Source: a bacterium
Lineage (GTDB): Bacteria; Cyanobacteriota; Vampirovibrionia; Obscuribacterales; Obscuribacteraceae
NCBI GenBank assembly: GCA_016124935.1
Contig: WGMS01000028.1
Coordinates: 1 to 64,000, forward strand
Reading direction: 5' to 3'
DNA: 64,000 bases
Below are positions 1-7,983 of the stretch, one piece after another (within the stretch, counting starts at the first letter, position 1; every line of letters starts with the position of its first letter). A program made the translations under genes and the position numbers. The notes beneath the pieces are model-generated. The model did no database searches. It was not told the DNA's origin and saw only the letters and a list, made by a program, of their open reading frames with translations.

Positions 1-139
1 ACTGCCATCTAGTCAATATTTGATCGCGATATCTGATGACTGTTTTTACCAGACGCCTTTGACTCTTTGCTTCCCTAATAAATTTTGGGGTACTCAAGCA
101 AATTGTCGCCAAGCGGCAATTCATATTGTCGCTGATCAG

Positions 140-358
140 ATGGATGCTCTATCTAATCTGATAGTGCAGAAACGTGGGGAAAACAGCTGGTCGGAAGAGG
201 ATCTTGCCAGGATCGCCAATCTTTCTGCCCGTCGAATCAGAGCCCTGGAGAAAGGAAAAGAGAATTTCAGCCTCGATGTTCTGAGTAAGTTGGCTAGAGC
301 TTTCGATCTTTCCGTGCTTGATTTAATTGCCGAGGCCGAAGATTTCAGAAGCGGCTGA
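140..358 (+). CDS. XRE-type helix-turn-helix regulator, short
   Basis: Predicted DNA-binding protein of 72 residues. Reading from the ATG at 140, most of the product is one Cro/CI-like helix-turn-helix domain, with the recognition region around ANLSARRIRALEKG followed by the family's usual LSKLARAFDLSVLDL helix. The frame is open further upstream to 20, but those residues do not look like protein and the domain is complete from 140. No good ribosome site is visible, so the start is uncertain. Directly after the domain, the +1 frame encodes a hydrophobic tail (327-467), as if the protein once had, or still has, a membrane anchor. A second small XRE protein followed by a small hydrophobic protein lies at 9641-10127. 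Target genes cannot be inferred. Confidence 0.7.
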   Translation: MDALSNLIVQKRGENSWSEEDLARIANLSARRIRALEKGKENFSLDVLSKLARAFDLSVLDLIAEAEDFRSG

Positions 359-467
359 AGCAGATCAAGAGAATATTCTAGATCCGATCAGTCCGCGTCT
401 GGTCGATATCATCGCTGGAACCGCCTATGGTGTTCTTCTAGCGACGGCATTGGTGTTGGCTATTTGA
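327..467 (+). other. Hydrophobic tail in the +1 frame of the XRE gene
   Basis: This reading frame overlaps the end of the XRE gene and runs on for 109 bases beyond its stop. It reads ISEAAEADQENILDPISPRL and then a hydrophobic segment, VDIIAGTAYGVLLATALVLAI, which looks like one membrane helix ending at the C-terminus. The only in-frame start after the upstream stop is TTG at 327, and it has no ribosome site. It could be a separately translated membrane peptide, a product of frameshifting, or the remains of an HTH-membrane fusion broken by a mutation or a sequencing error. Confidence 0.35.
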
Positions 468-580
468 TATCGAAGCTAACGAAACTATATTGACGGCAAA
501 CTAGTCTAGCTTTTTAACTGCATTTTTGACCCATCTTGTATACAAAAGCAGAGAAATGAATACTAAAATCTACAAATTGG

Positions 581-609
581 TTGACGAAGCAGGGCGGATG
601 TAGTATATT
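581..609 (+). promoter_or_regulatory. sigma70-type promoter for the sigma factor gene
   Basis: TTGACG at 581-586 and TATATT at 604-609 are separated by exactly 17 bases, a near-consensus housekeeping promoter. Transcription would start near 616, leaving an untranslated leader of about 140 bases before the sigma gene at 757. No further structure was recognised in that leader. Confidence 0.6.
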
Positions 610-756
610 GAATACAGTGGGTTGAAAGAGCAGCCGCAGAAGATTTGAAACCGGTTAGCCGCTACCGACCCTGAGACATACAAAAGAATTTGATTATGAG
701 ATAAGCGCTGCCCAGAGGAGTGCGGCGGGGCTTAACAGCGATTTTTTGGAGGGTAT

Positions 757-1722
757 ATGGAAATTTTGTCGAGTGCTATCGAGTCGTCTGAATATAATGA
801 TGATGAACTGGAGCTTGAAGAAGATCTTTCCGTTGAAGAGCTGCTGGATAATTCGGCAGATGAGATCTCGAGAACGTTTAATTCTCCGGGAGGCGCCAGC
901 AGTGTCAATTCTCTCATGCAGTGTGCCGGCAAGATCAGAGCTCTTTCCGCTATCGAAGAGAAACAACTTATAAAACGTGCCCAGGAGGGTGATAAGCGGA
1001 GCCGTAACTTTATAGTCATGGCTAATCTGAAGATGGTGGCATCTTTGGCCAGGCGCTACAGAAACAGAGGCTTGCCGATGGTGGACCTGATGCAGGAAGG
1101 CATCATCGGTTTGTTAAATGCCGTCTACAAGTTTGATCTGGAGAAAGGAATCAGATTCTCCACCTATGGTGCCTGGTGGGTGCGAGAAGCCATGACCAGA
1201 GCCCTGTCCAACAAATCGAGAACAGTAAGACTGCCTGTCCATCTGAACGAGTTCATGACCAAGTTGAGACGGGTCAGAGCAGAACTGTCTCTCAGTCTCG
1301 GTCGTAAACCCAGTGAAGATGAGCTCGCTCTTGCTCTTTCGGTCAAGCCCGAAAAAGTGAGAAAGGCTCTCGGTTATACCCAGCCCTCCGTATCATTAGA
1401 TCAACCTGTCACCAATGGTGAGGGTGATGAGTGTGCTCTTATAGATTTGACCCCCGATGAAGAGAGTTCGGCCCCCGATATTAAGGCCGATGCCGGCTTT
1501 GTACGCAAACAGGTCGACGATCTCCTTTCCGGCCTTTCAAAACGAGAGCGCCAGGTAATCCGTATGCGTTTTGGATTTGCTGGCGGCCAAGAGCGGTCTC
1601 TCAGCGAAGTCAGCCAGGAACTTTGTCTGACTCGTGACCAGGTTGGTAAAGCCTCTTGCAAAGCGATGCGTAAGCTAAAAGCTAGGGCAACTCAGCAGGG
1701 TCTGCAAGCAATTATTGCCTAG
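757..1722 (+). CDS. RNA polymerase sigma factor, sigma70 family (group 2-like)
   Basis: Promoter-recognition subunit of RNA polymerase, 321 residues. After an acidic N-terminal stretch it has region 1.2/2 (ALSAIEEKQLIKRAQEGD, then the core-binding and -10 recognition part with DLMQEGIIGLL and FSTYGAWWVREAM), region 3 (HLNEFMTKLRRVRAEL) and region 4 (LSKRERQVIRMRFG plus a final helix-turn-helix). The large region 1.1 and spacer of a primary sigma are missing, so this is probably a non-essential RpoD-like sigma rather than the housekeeping one. The start at 757 is set by GGAGGG eight bases upstream. It has its own promoter and is followed by a strong hairpin. Which genes it serves is unknown. 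Confidence 0.92.
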   Translation: MEILSSAIESSEYNDDELELEEDLSVEELLDNSADEISRTFNSPGGASSVNSLMQCAGKIRALSAIEEKQLIKRAQEGDKRSRNFIVMANLKMVASLARRYRNRGLPMVDLMQEGIIGLLNAVYKFDLEKGIRFSTYGAWWVREAMTRALSNKSRTVRLPVHLNEFMTKLRRVRAELSLSLGRKPSEDELALALSVKPEKVRKALGYTQPSVSLDQPVTNGEGDECALIDLTPDEESSAPDIKADAGFVRKQVDDLLSGLSKRERQVIRMRFGFAGGQERSLSEVSQELCLTRDQVGKASCKAMRKLKARATQQGLQAIIA

Positions 1723-1743
1723 TTAATTCAAACCGACTGGGCT

Positions 1744-1773
1744 GGACGAAGCAGAGAGAGGTCTGCTTCGTCC
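1744..1773 (+). terminator. Strong hairpin after the sigma factor gene
   Basis: Perfect 12-bp inverted repeat, GGACGAAGCAGA and TCTGCTTCGTCC, with a 6-base loop, lying 22 bases after the sigma stop codon. The run of T after it is weak (GACTAATTT), so it may be a terminator or an mRNA 3'-end stabiliser. Confidence 0.55.
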
Positions 1774-1865
1774 GACTAATTTCAGCAAAGGCATCGAGAC
1801 CCGCTGGTCATGCTATTAATCTGACAGAACAGAAAATAGCAGAGAAAGTGGAAGTCGAGGTTCTT

Positions 1866-2291
1866 ATGAAATTATGCGGAGAATTGATGAATACAGAAAT
1901 AATCTGTTGTGGCGAGAGCGCCAGAATTGATAAAGTCGCCAAGATAATGCGATTCACGAACGAATCTTATATTCCGATAGTGAATGACACTCGGGAAAGA
2001 AGAGTGGTCGGACACGTATCAGATAGAGACTTGCTTGAAAGAGTCTTGAGCGAAGGAAGACACCCGGTCTACACCCTGGTCAAGGATGTGATCGATGCAG
2101 AACAAGACCTCGTTACCTGTGGCGCCAATGCGCCGATAGACTTCGTCCTCTCTCTAATGAGCAACCATGGTATCACCGACATTCCGGTGGTGGACGATCG
2201 GGGCATTTTGAAAGGCGTGATATCCCTTGCCGATATCGCCGACTATTATCAATATGATTCAGGGACAGAGCTTGAGATCCAGAGCGCCTGA
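1866..2291 (+). CDS. CBS-domain pair protein
   Basis: Small cytoplasmic protein of 141 residues made almost wholly of two CBS motifs, the fold that binds adenine nucleotides as an energy or ligand sensor. The first repeat covers about residues 1-65 (GELMNTEIICC, then YIPIVND and VVGHVSDRDLLERVL). The second covers 70-130 (VKDVIDAEQDLVT, then ITDIPVVDD and LKGVISLADIADYY). The frame is open from GTG at 1848, but ATG 1866 is preferred because GAGG lies five bases before it. It sits between the sigma factor and an LRV-repeat protein. A CBS protein is also close to an LRV-repeat protein at 10.1-11.8 kb, so the two families may work together here. Confidence 0.88.
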   Translation: MKLCGELMNTEIICCGESARIDKVAKIMRFTNESYIPIVNDTRERRVVGHVSDRDLLERVLSEGRHPVYTLVKDVIDAEQDLVTCGANAPIDFVLSLMSNHGITDIPVVDDRGILKGVISLADIADYYQYDSGTELEIQSA

Positions 2292-2349
2292 GAAAAAAGC
2301 ATTACCGAGCAGCAACCAAGAATAAGAAAAGGAGGTGAGAATAGAGGTT

Positions 2350-2784
2350 ATGACTATTAAGACAAAAACACATCTGAAAGCAGGTTCTTTGAACACCACT
2401 CCAGGAGAGCTGGAATGGCTTGCTAAGTCAGAGCATGAGAAGGTCCGCAAGCGTGTGGCTTCGAACCAGGCCTGTAAGGTTGATACCTTGATGAGGCTCG
2501 CTGTCGATTCTTCGAAAGAGGTTCGCAGATCCGTCGCTTTGAATCCGGCTGCAAATTGCACCACAATGGTGAAGCTGTCCTACGACCCAAGTCCGGACGT
2601 TAGATACGCGCTTGCCGAGTCGGTGAGAACACCGATGGCAATCTTAAGAAGATTGAAAGCTGATGACCCGAATCCGTATGTCAGGCAGAGGGCTCAGCAG
2701 ACTATACAAGGCATCGAAGAATTTTTGATGGAAGCAAGAGAGAATCATCACGCGCTCTGCTTTCAGGATCATCTGGAAATCTAG
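2350..2784 (+). CDS. LRV (leucine-rich repeat variant) protein
   Basis: About 144 residues consisting of four to five helical repeats of about 24 residues with the LRV pattern: SEHEKVRKRVASNQ, SSKEVRRSVALNPA, PSPDVRYALAESVRT and PNPYVRQRAQQTI, each followed by a short helix such as VDTLMRLAVD. Such repeats usually form a curved protein-binding scaffold. The start is unclear: GTG 2335 lies inside the GGAGG ribosome site itself, while ATG 2350 has a poor AGAGG only two bases upstream. ATG 2350 is taken. A longer relative is at 11282. The partner is not known. Confidence 0.78.
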   Translation: MTIKTKTHLKAGSLNTTPGELEWLAKSEHEKVRKRVASNQACKVDTLMRLAVDSSKEVRRSVALNPAANCTTMVKLSYDPSPDVRYALAESVRTPMAILRRLKADDPNPYVRQRAQQTIQGIEEFLMEARENHHALCFQDHLEI

Positions 2785-2805
2785 TCACAGATCTGATTTC
2801 CTTCA

Positions 2806-2831
2806 AAGTGACCCCTCTTGAGGGATCACTT
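2806..2831. terminator. Bidirectional hairpin between convergent genes
   Basis: Inverted repeat AAGTGA-CCCTC / GAGGG-TCACTT with one mismatch and a very short loop, midway between the LRV gene (+) and the YegP-like gene (-). Its position between convergent stops suggests shared termination, although neither side has a long T run. Confidence 0.5.
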
Positions 2832-2875
2832 CTCTAAAATTCTTCACTTCAGGCATGTTTACAGAGCTTCTTCGC

Positions 2876-3082
2876 TCAAGCTGAGGCGCCGGTGTAAGCG
2901 GTCTCACCGGTCAAATCTTCTACCTCTGCCGAAGCCGCCACTCTTTGAATCGCTTCAATGCCGTTCTGGGCTGACTGCTTACTGGTATAACCCTGGGAAG
3001 CGGCGATAATCAAGCCGTTCTCTGCTTTCAGCCTGAAATAGTATTGTTCATCCGCTCCTATAAAAATCTCGAATTTACCCAT
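2876..3082 (-). CDS. YegP-like DUF1508 protein
   Basis: 68-residue protein with one DUF1508 unit: FEIFIGADEQYYFRLKAENG, then IIAASQGYTSKQSAQNGIEAI, the family's usual beta-beta-alpha pattern. The second of two adjacent ATGs (3080-3082) is chosen because AAGGAG is at proper distance from it and too close to the first. Proteins of this family are small, often stress-induced and of unknown biochemical role. The tail after residue 55 is Ala/Glu rich and outside the domain. Confidence 0.85.
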   Translation of the reverse strand: MGKFEIFIGADEQYYFRLKAENGLIIAASQGYTSKQSAQNGIEAIQRVAASAEVEDLTGETAYTGASA

Positions 3083-3233
3083 CATTACTCCTTTTCGGTC
3101 CTTTCACCTCTTCCTTTGCAAATCAGTTTTGCATAGACCGATATTGGTTCGATAGCATAAGTTCGAGTCGCTGTTGTCGGCAAGGCTCGGCGCATTTCAG
3201 GCTATATATTAACAAATAGCCAAGGAGGTTTTT

Positions 3234-3467
3234 ATGCGATTCGACTCGAATTTCTCAGAGATCAGGGGAGCTGGCGGCAGTGGAGAGACTAACCTGCCTA
3301 CATTCGATAATTTTCTGTGGCCTGTTCTCGAGGTTATGAAGACAAGGGTCGGAGAGTGGAGTCGCGCCCAGGTGGTCGAGGGAGTTCTCGAGCACCCCGC
3401 CATAAAGAACCATATAGTGGGATTGTCCGAAAGCGATCAATATTATGTACTTTCAATATGTAGATGA
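3234..3467 (+). CDS. Stand-alone Mrr N-terminal-like winged-helix protein
   Basis: 77 residues with a strong start (AAGGAGG five bases before ATG 3234). The middle reads LPTFDNFLWPVLEVMKTR, close to the opening of Mrr-type restriction endonucleases (E. coli Mrr begins with a P-T-Y-D-K-F-x-x-P-V-L pattern). In Mrr that segment is a winged helix that precedes the nuclease. Here no nuclease domain follows: the gene stops at 3467 after overlapping the next gene by 23 bases. It is therefore probably a small DNA-binding or adaptor partner of the DUF3800 protein encoded next. The match is from memory of the family, not from a search. Confidence 0.6.
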   Translation: MRFDSNFSEIRGAGGSGETNLPTFDNFLWPVLEVMKTRVGEWSRAQVVEGVLEHPAIKNHIVGLSESDQYYVLSICR

Positions 3468-4263
3468 AGCTGGCTGTCCAGGACCTCTTCTAGAAGGGGA
3501 TAGTGATATTCAGCCGGTTCTCTCCCTGGTCGGAGTCACCCTTCCGGAGAAGAGTCTGCGCTATCTAACCGATGAGTTTCTCGATTTGAAGCAACAGTTC
3601 TTTCCCTCGGCATCTCGAAGTCGCCATGCTCTGGACTGGGTTCTGGCAGAGGTCAAAGGCAGTGAGATAAGTCGTACTTTGAGACTGGGCTCAGAGAACG
3701 ATCGAGAACACAATCTCTTGTTTCTGGGTACCCTGCTTAATCTGGTGGAGCAGTATGAAGGGGTGATTCAGGGAAAAGTCTATATCAAACCACCGGGTGG
3801 TGAGTTCGATGGTATAGCGGCATATACCTCTGCCTGTCAGATGCTCTATGGCGTCTTTCAAGAGTATCTTGAATCGAAGCATGCTCTCGGTCTTATGATA
3901 ATGGACAGCCGTACTCAGAATCAGAATAAGAGGGTCTCCCACAGCATCTTTACCGAGAAGTTTAGAAGCGCTGGAGACAAATATCCACGCATACTCGAAA
4001 TGCCTTTGTTCGGTCATTCTGAAAACCATGTCGGAATTCAGATCGCCGATCTGGTGAACTCTGCTCTTATCTATCCGATGGCTTGCATTCGCTTTTGTCA
4101 GCCTTCGGTGGAACATGCCCATGTGGATGCTTCTTTTGAAGAGCTATGGAATAAATTCGAGCAAAGAGTCGAGAATCTCCAATCTCTGCCAGGCGGTATA
4201 AGAGTTATCGACGTAGGCGGTGCCGGAGAGAATGTGCTGCCTTTCGCGGATACAATGATTTGA
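3445..4263 (+). CDS. DUF3800 domain protein
   Basis: 272 residues with the DUF3800 layout: an N-terminal acidic strand YVDEAG (D7, E8), a central strand LGLMIMDSRTQNQNKRVSH with the conserved Asp and Arg, and a C-terminal HVGIQIADLVNSALIY helix. The conserved acidic residues at the start, middle and end suggest a metal-dependent nuclease-like fold, but no reaction is proven for the family. DUF3800 genes are often found in defence islands. Translation is probably coupled to the upstream Mrr_N-like gene, as the ATG lies 23 bases inside it and has no ribosome site of its own. Confidence 0.82.
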   Translation: MYFQYVDEAGCPGPLLEGDSDIQPVLSLVGVTLPEKSLRYLTDEFLDLKQQFFPSASRSRHALDWVLAEVKGSEISRTLRLGSENDREHNLLFLGTLLNLVEQYEGVIQGKVYIKPPGGEFDGIAAYTSACQMLYGVFQEYLESKHALGLMIMDSRTQNQNKRVSHSIFTEKFRSAGDKYPRILEMPLFGHSENHVGIQIADLVNSALIYPMACIRFCQPSVEHAHVDASFEELWNKFEQRVENLQSLPGGIRVIDVGGAGENVLPFADTMI

Positions 4264-4264
4264 T

Positions 4265-5239
4265 CTATTCTGAAGATACGGATGTGTTATCGCCATCTCT
4301 TTCGGCGAAGGCTTTCTTCAATTCTGGCAGAGCCTTTCGGGCTGCATCTTCGCCTGCTTTGACCGCGGCAGCATAATCTTCTTGTTCGACCGAGAGGACG
4401 GAGATACCGCTTACATCCGGTTGGATGACCAGATTCGCTTGTTTAAGCAGCTCTTTGTCTCTCAAATAGATGATAATCGAAGAGAGACGATTAACCAGTT
4501 CGGTGTAAGAGTCTATCTGTTTTCTGTCTATTCTCTCGATTTTTTCATCGACATTGACGGCGATAATGTAGTCTGCCCCCATACCTTTAGCCGAAAAAGT
4601 CGGCACATTAGAGCGAACACCACCATCGGTGAAGACATGATCATCTATGGGGACCGGTTTGAGTAGCGGTGGGAAGCTGGAGCTTGCTCTAAGCGCTCTG
4701 GCAAGATCGCCTGCTTCGAGGCGATAGGCGTTGCCGTCAATCAAATCCACAGCGGTGCAGGCAAATTTGGGAGAGGTGCTCTCTAACTTTTGACGATCCT
4801 CTTCCACCTGTTCACTAATGAATTTTTCCAGCGCTTTTCCAGAGTAGAAGCCGGGGAAATCATCTTGATCCCAGAACTTGAAGACCTGGACGATTTTCTT
4901 GAATACCTGCACCACTGGTGGAACCGGCTTGAAAGCTTTCTTGACCTTGCCGTCCCGAATCAATAGTTCGATTCTCCCAAGAGGTACGCCGGCACAGTAC
5001 ATACCTCCGACAATGGCACCCATGCTGTTTCCGACAATCAGATCCGGTTTCAGACCATTCTCTTCCAACACTTTCAGAACACCGACATGGGCGGCTCCCC
5101 GGGCACCGCCGCCACCCAGGGCCAGAGCGATCTTCGGCTTTACGTCTTTTGATTCCGGAGTCTGGGCAGATGCCATATTTGTTGGCATAACCAGAGCGAT
5201 AAGCAGACAGATCACCAGTAACTTCCTAATCTCAGTCAT
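4265..5239 (-). CDS. Patatin-like phospholipase, secreted
   Basis: Serine hydrolase of 324 residues. It begins with a signal-type segment (MTEIRKLLVICLLIALVMP, ending ASA-Q), so it is probably exported. The patatin domain follows: glycine-rich oxyanion loop GGGGARG, nucleophile elbow GNSMG, and the Asp of the catalytic dyad in FTDGGVRSNVP. This is the RssA/YlbK-type bacterial group, expected to release fatty acids from lipids. ATG 5239 is chosen because the frame's earlier Met precedes the signal peptide and lies inside the upstream gene. The start overlaps the stop of the MscS gene by eight bases, so the two are translationally coupled. Confidence 0.9.
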   Translation of the reverse strand: MTEIRKLLVICLLIALVMPTNMASAQTPESKDVKPKIALALGGGGARGAAHVGVLKVLEENGLKPDLIVGNSMGAIVGGMYCAGVPLGRIELLIRDGKVKKAFKPVPPVVQVFKKIVQVFKFWDQDDFPGFYSGKALEKFISEQVEEDRQKLESTSPKFACTAVDLIDGNAYRLEAGDLARALRASSSFPPLLKPVPIDDHVFTDGGVRSNVPTFSAKGMGADYIIAVNVDEKIERIDRKQIDSYTELVNRLSSIIIYLRDKELLKQANLVIQPDVSGISVLSVEQEDYAAAVKAGEDAARKALPELKKAFAERDGDNTSVSSE

Positions 5240-6440
5240 TTCGTTTTCCTGTTGCAGAAATGGGGGCTTTGAAGAATTCGTGCGGAGCAAGCTCCTCTTT
5301 CAGAAAGCCACTCTTTAGATGAAGGTCTCTTTGGGGGAACGGAATTTCGATATCCGCTTCTTTGAGTTTCTGGAAGATGAGAAAGTTGAGAGCGCTCTTC
5401 AGCACCCGGGGTTTATCGACATGGGTAGAGGTATAGACTCTCAATTCGAAATTGAGGGCGCTGTCTCCGAAGCCGTCGAAAATTACATCAGGAGACGGGT
5501 CTTCGAGAACCATCTTGCAGTCTTCAGCCGCTGCCAGCAGGCATTCTCTGACGGTTTCGGGATCGGACGAGTAGGAGACACCGACCGGAATGTTCAGTCG
5601 GACATCCCGGGAAGAGTGGCTCCAGTTGGTGACATTTCCGTTTATAAACTCATTGTTCGGGACGATAATCTCAATGTTGTCGTTGGTTCTGATGGTCGCG
5701 GCTCGAAGGCTGAGTTTGACCACGTCTCCCAGGACGCCACCCACTTCTATTCTGTCTCCTACTTTGACCGGTCGCTCGAACATGACCACCAGTCCGCTAA
5801 CCAGATTCGATACTATGTTCTGAAGACCAAGACCGACACCGATACCGAGGGCACCGGCCATGACCGTGACGGTGCTCAGGTCGATACCGGCAGCCTGAAG
5901 AATAATCACAAAACCGATGCCTATCAAGGCGTATCTCAATATCGACGTTATCGACTGGGCTGTTCCGTAATCCAGGCTTGGTCTTTTATTCAGTTTCTCC
6001 GCCATCCAGCGTTGCAGCTTTCCGGTAAAGTAGATGAGTACGTATCCCAGGACGCTTATAAAAGTGAGCATACATAGAGTGATAGGCTGCTCCCCGACAG
6101 GGATCAGGGGCATTTTGAAGAGTGTGCTGGTAAACTCGAAAATCTGAGAAGCTGAGATGTCCACATCGGAAACATCGAGAACTACCGTACTTCCGAAAAA
6201 GACTATCAGAGCCTGACTTATACGAGTTATCACAGATACTGTGCTGTGCGAAAGACCGGATCTTTCCTTGAGAGAGTTTCTAATCTGCTCCCCTAGAAAG
6301 GATACCGACAATGCCAGCAGACTGAAAAGTGTCACCAGCACCAGTATAGACCAGACCGTGATCTCATAATTCTGGTTGACGAAGACCGGATGGGCGAGCA
6401 GTTGGCTCAATGTGTCCAGATTCTCTGTAAACCAGTTCAT
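5232..6440 (-). CDS. Small-conductance mechanosensitive channel (MscS family)
   Basis: 402-residue inner-membrane channel that opens under membrane tension to release solutes. Several hydrophobic helices precede the pore helix, which has the Gly/Ala packing pattern GALGIGVGLGLQNIVSNLVS at about residues 193-212. The beta domain follows (PVKVGDRIEVGGVLGDV, then IIVPNNEFINGNVTNWS) and then the alpha/beta cytoplasmic cage. GAGAGG stands five bases before ATG 6440. It shares an operon with the patatin gene. With the antiporter upstream it forms an envelope and ion-homeostasis group. Confidence 0.95.
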   Translation of the reverse strand: MNWFTENLDTLSQLLAHPVFVNQNYEITVWSILVLVTLFSLLALSVSFLGEQIRNSLKERSGLSHSTVSVITRISQALIVFFGSTVVLDVSDVDISASQIFEFTSTLFKMPLIPVGEQPITLCMLTFISVLGYVLIYFTGKLQRWMAEKLNKRPSLDYGTAQSITSILRYALIGIGFVIILQAAGIDLSTVTVMAGALGIGVGLGLQNIVSNLVSGLVVMFERPVKVGDRIEVGGVLGDVVKLSLRAATIRTNDNIEIIVPNNEFINGNVTNWSHSSRDVRLNIPVGVSYSSDPETVRECLLAAAEDCKMVLEDPSPDVIFDGFGDSALNFELRVYTSTHVDKPRVLKSALNFLIFQKLKEADIEIPFPQRDLHLKSGFLKEELAPHEFFKAPISATGKRND

Positions 6441-6495
6441 ACCAACCTCTCCCTTGACTCTATCGATCTCTTAGCACAAGAGATGCAGCCCGTTG

Positions 6496-7884
6496 CTATG
6501 CAGTCTCTTCTGCTTCCTTCACCGCACCGAATTTCCGCAACATAAAGTTATGCGGCTCCAGAGGAAGCTTCTGTTTCAAGAGGAAGACTAGAACAGCAGT
6601 GAAGATCGTACTGATTAGAATCACCGAATAGGCGACATTCTGCACCACTTCGCCATAGGGAAATCCATACTGCATGGTCACCGACGCCAGTACCGCAGAG
6701 GCAAGTCCTTTGGGCGCCAGAATGCAGGCATTGAGGGCGTCTTCTTTCGGTGTCTCTTTCGGCAGGGTGGCTTTCACCGCCAGGATGCGGATGAAATAGA
6801 TCCATAAAGTCATGATAACACCTGCCCAGAGCTGTTTGAAGTCTTGAAGATGAATGCAGATTCCTAAGTAGACGAAGAAAAAGGTTTTGCAGAGAAATAC
6901 CAGTTCGCCTATTACAGCCTGGTCGATCCAGTGCAGACCTGTCGGTCTGGCCGACGAGAAGGCCTTGAATTGATCTGTTTTCAGTGGTTCTCTAGAGGCG
7001 GAAGGATTGAGAAAGCTGCCGACAGCCAGGAAAACTCGCCCGACGACACTTTTCTTCAGTTTGTCTCCTCGGTCTCCATCGATGCCGAAGAGCCGGCCGA
7101 CAGTAGGTAACTCCAGATTTCTGATATTGCCCATGGTGATTCCGAAACAGAGAGCCGCAATCGGACCGCTGAATCCAAGCAGTTGGGTAAAGGAATAGGC
7201 GATGCACACGAATGCCGGTGTGGTCAGAATGGCATTTTCCAGCTCGTGAAAGAAGGAGAGGATGTAGCTCCAGACGAATCCGAGCAAAACTCCGATGGCC
7301 GCAGCCATAATAAAGGATGCCGCGGTGGAGCCGATAAGCTTACCGGCGTCGAGTTGTCCGGTGGAGGCTATCTCCAAAACGGTCAGGGTGCCGACGATAC
7401 AGAGCACATCACTCAGAGATGACTCCAGCACTAGCTTGGTCTTGGTCTCTTTCAAGATATCCAATTTGCCGACTAGAGGAATGATAACCGCCGCCGAGGT
7501 GCCACCTATAATAAAGCCGAGCAGGGTGGAGCCTATGAGCGGCAACCCCAGCCAGACCGTCCCCACCAGAATGACCACCAGGATCGTGAACACGAAGCTG
7601 ACCACGGTCAATCCGGTGGCATCGAAAATGGAGTTCTTCAGGTCGGATAGTTTCAACTCCAGGCCACTATGAAAAAGTATTACCACCAGGGCTATGGTGG
7701 AAAAGATGGGACCTATCTCTCCGAAACTGTCTTTGCTGATCCATCCTAATAAAGGACCGAGTATCAAACCGATGGTCATCAAAGGGAGAACATCGGGGAT
7801 ACTGGCTCGATCAAACGCTGCTGCAAAGAGATGCGCCAGGAAGACGAGCAATCCTGTTCCCAAAATAGCCAGTGAGACATCCAT
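6496..7884 (-). CDS. Monovalent cation/proton antiporter (CPA superfamily)
   Basis: 462-residue membrane protein with about 12 hydrophobic helices. Typical pieces are GLILGPLLGW near the start, HSGLELKLSDL, GGTSAAVIIPLVGKL, the ion-site helix with ESSLSDVLCIVGTL, and FSGPIAALCFGITMGN. In CPA1 members the ion site usually reads N-D and in CPA2 D-D; here it is S-D (SLSD), so electrogenicity and the exact ion cannot be assigned. The start is taken at ATG 7884, where the first helix begins; upstream codons would add an unlikely polar extension. There is no KTN or TrkA-like regulatory domain. It is divergent from the kinase gene that begins 99 bases away. Confidence 0.85.
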   Translation of the reverse strand: MDVSLAILGTGLLVFLAHLFAAAFDRASIPDVLPLMTIGLILGPLLGWISKDSFGEIGPIFSTIALVVILFHSGLELKLSDLKNSIFDATGLTVVSFVFTILVVILVGTVWLGLPLIGSTLLGFIIGGTSAAVIIPLVGKLDILKETKTKLVLESSLSDVLCIVGTLTVLEIASTGQLDAGKLIGSTAASFIMAAAIGVLLGFVWSYILSFFHELENAILTTPAFVCIAYSFTQLLGFSGPIAALCFGITMGNIRNLELPTVGRLFGIDGDRGDKLKKSVVGRVFLAVGSFLNPSASREPLKTDQFKAFSSARPTGLHWIDQAVIGELVFLCKTFFFVYLGICIHLQDFKQLWAGVIMTLWIYFIRILAVKATLPKETPKEDALNACILAPKGLASAVLASVTMQYGFPYGEVVQNVAYSVILISTIFTAVLVFLLKQKLPLEPHNFMLRKFGAVKEAEETA

Positions 7885-7983
7885 TTGACAAATAAACTCC
7901 CTATTGCGTTGCCTGGGCTCTGCATAGCACGGCTCCACCCTACCCGTGCTATCCAGTTAGAAGCCCAGGGAGAAAAGGCAAAA

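Noticed and set aside
5319..6077. 252-codon frame antisense to the MscS gene
   Set aside because: Covered entirely by the channel gene; composition not protein-like.
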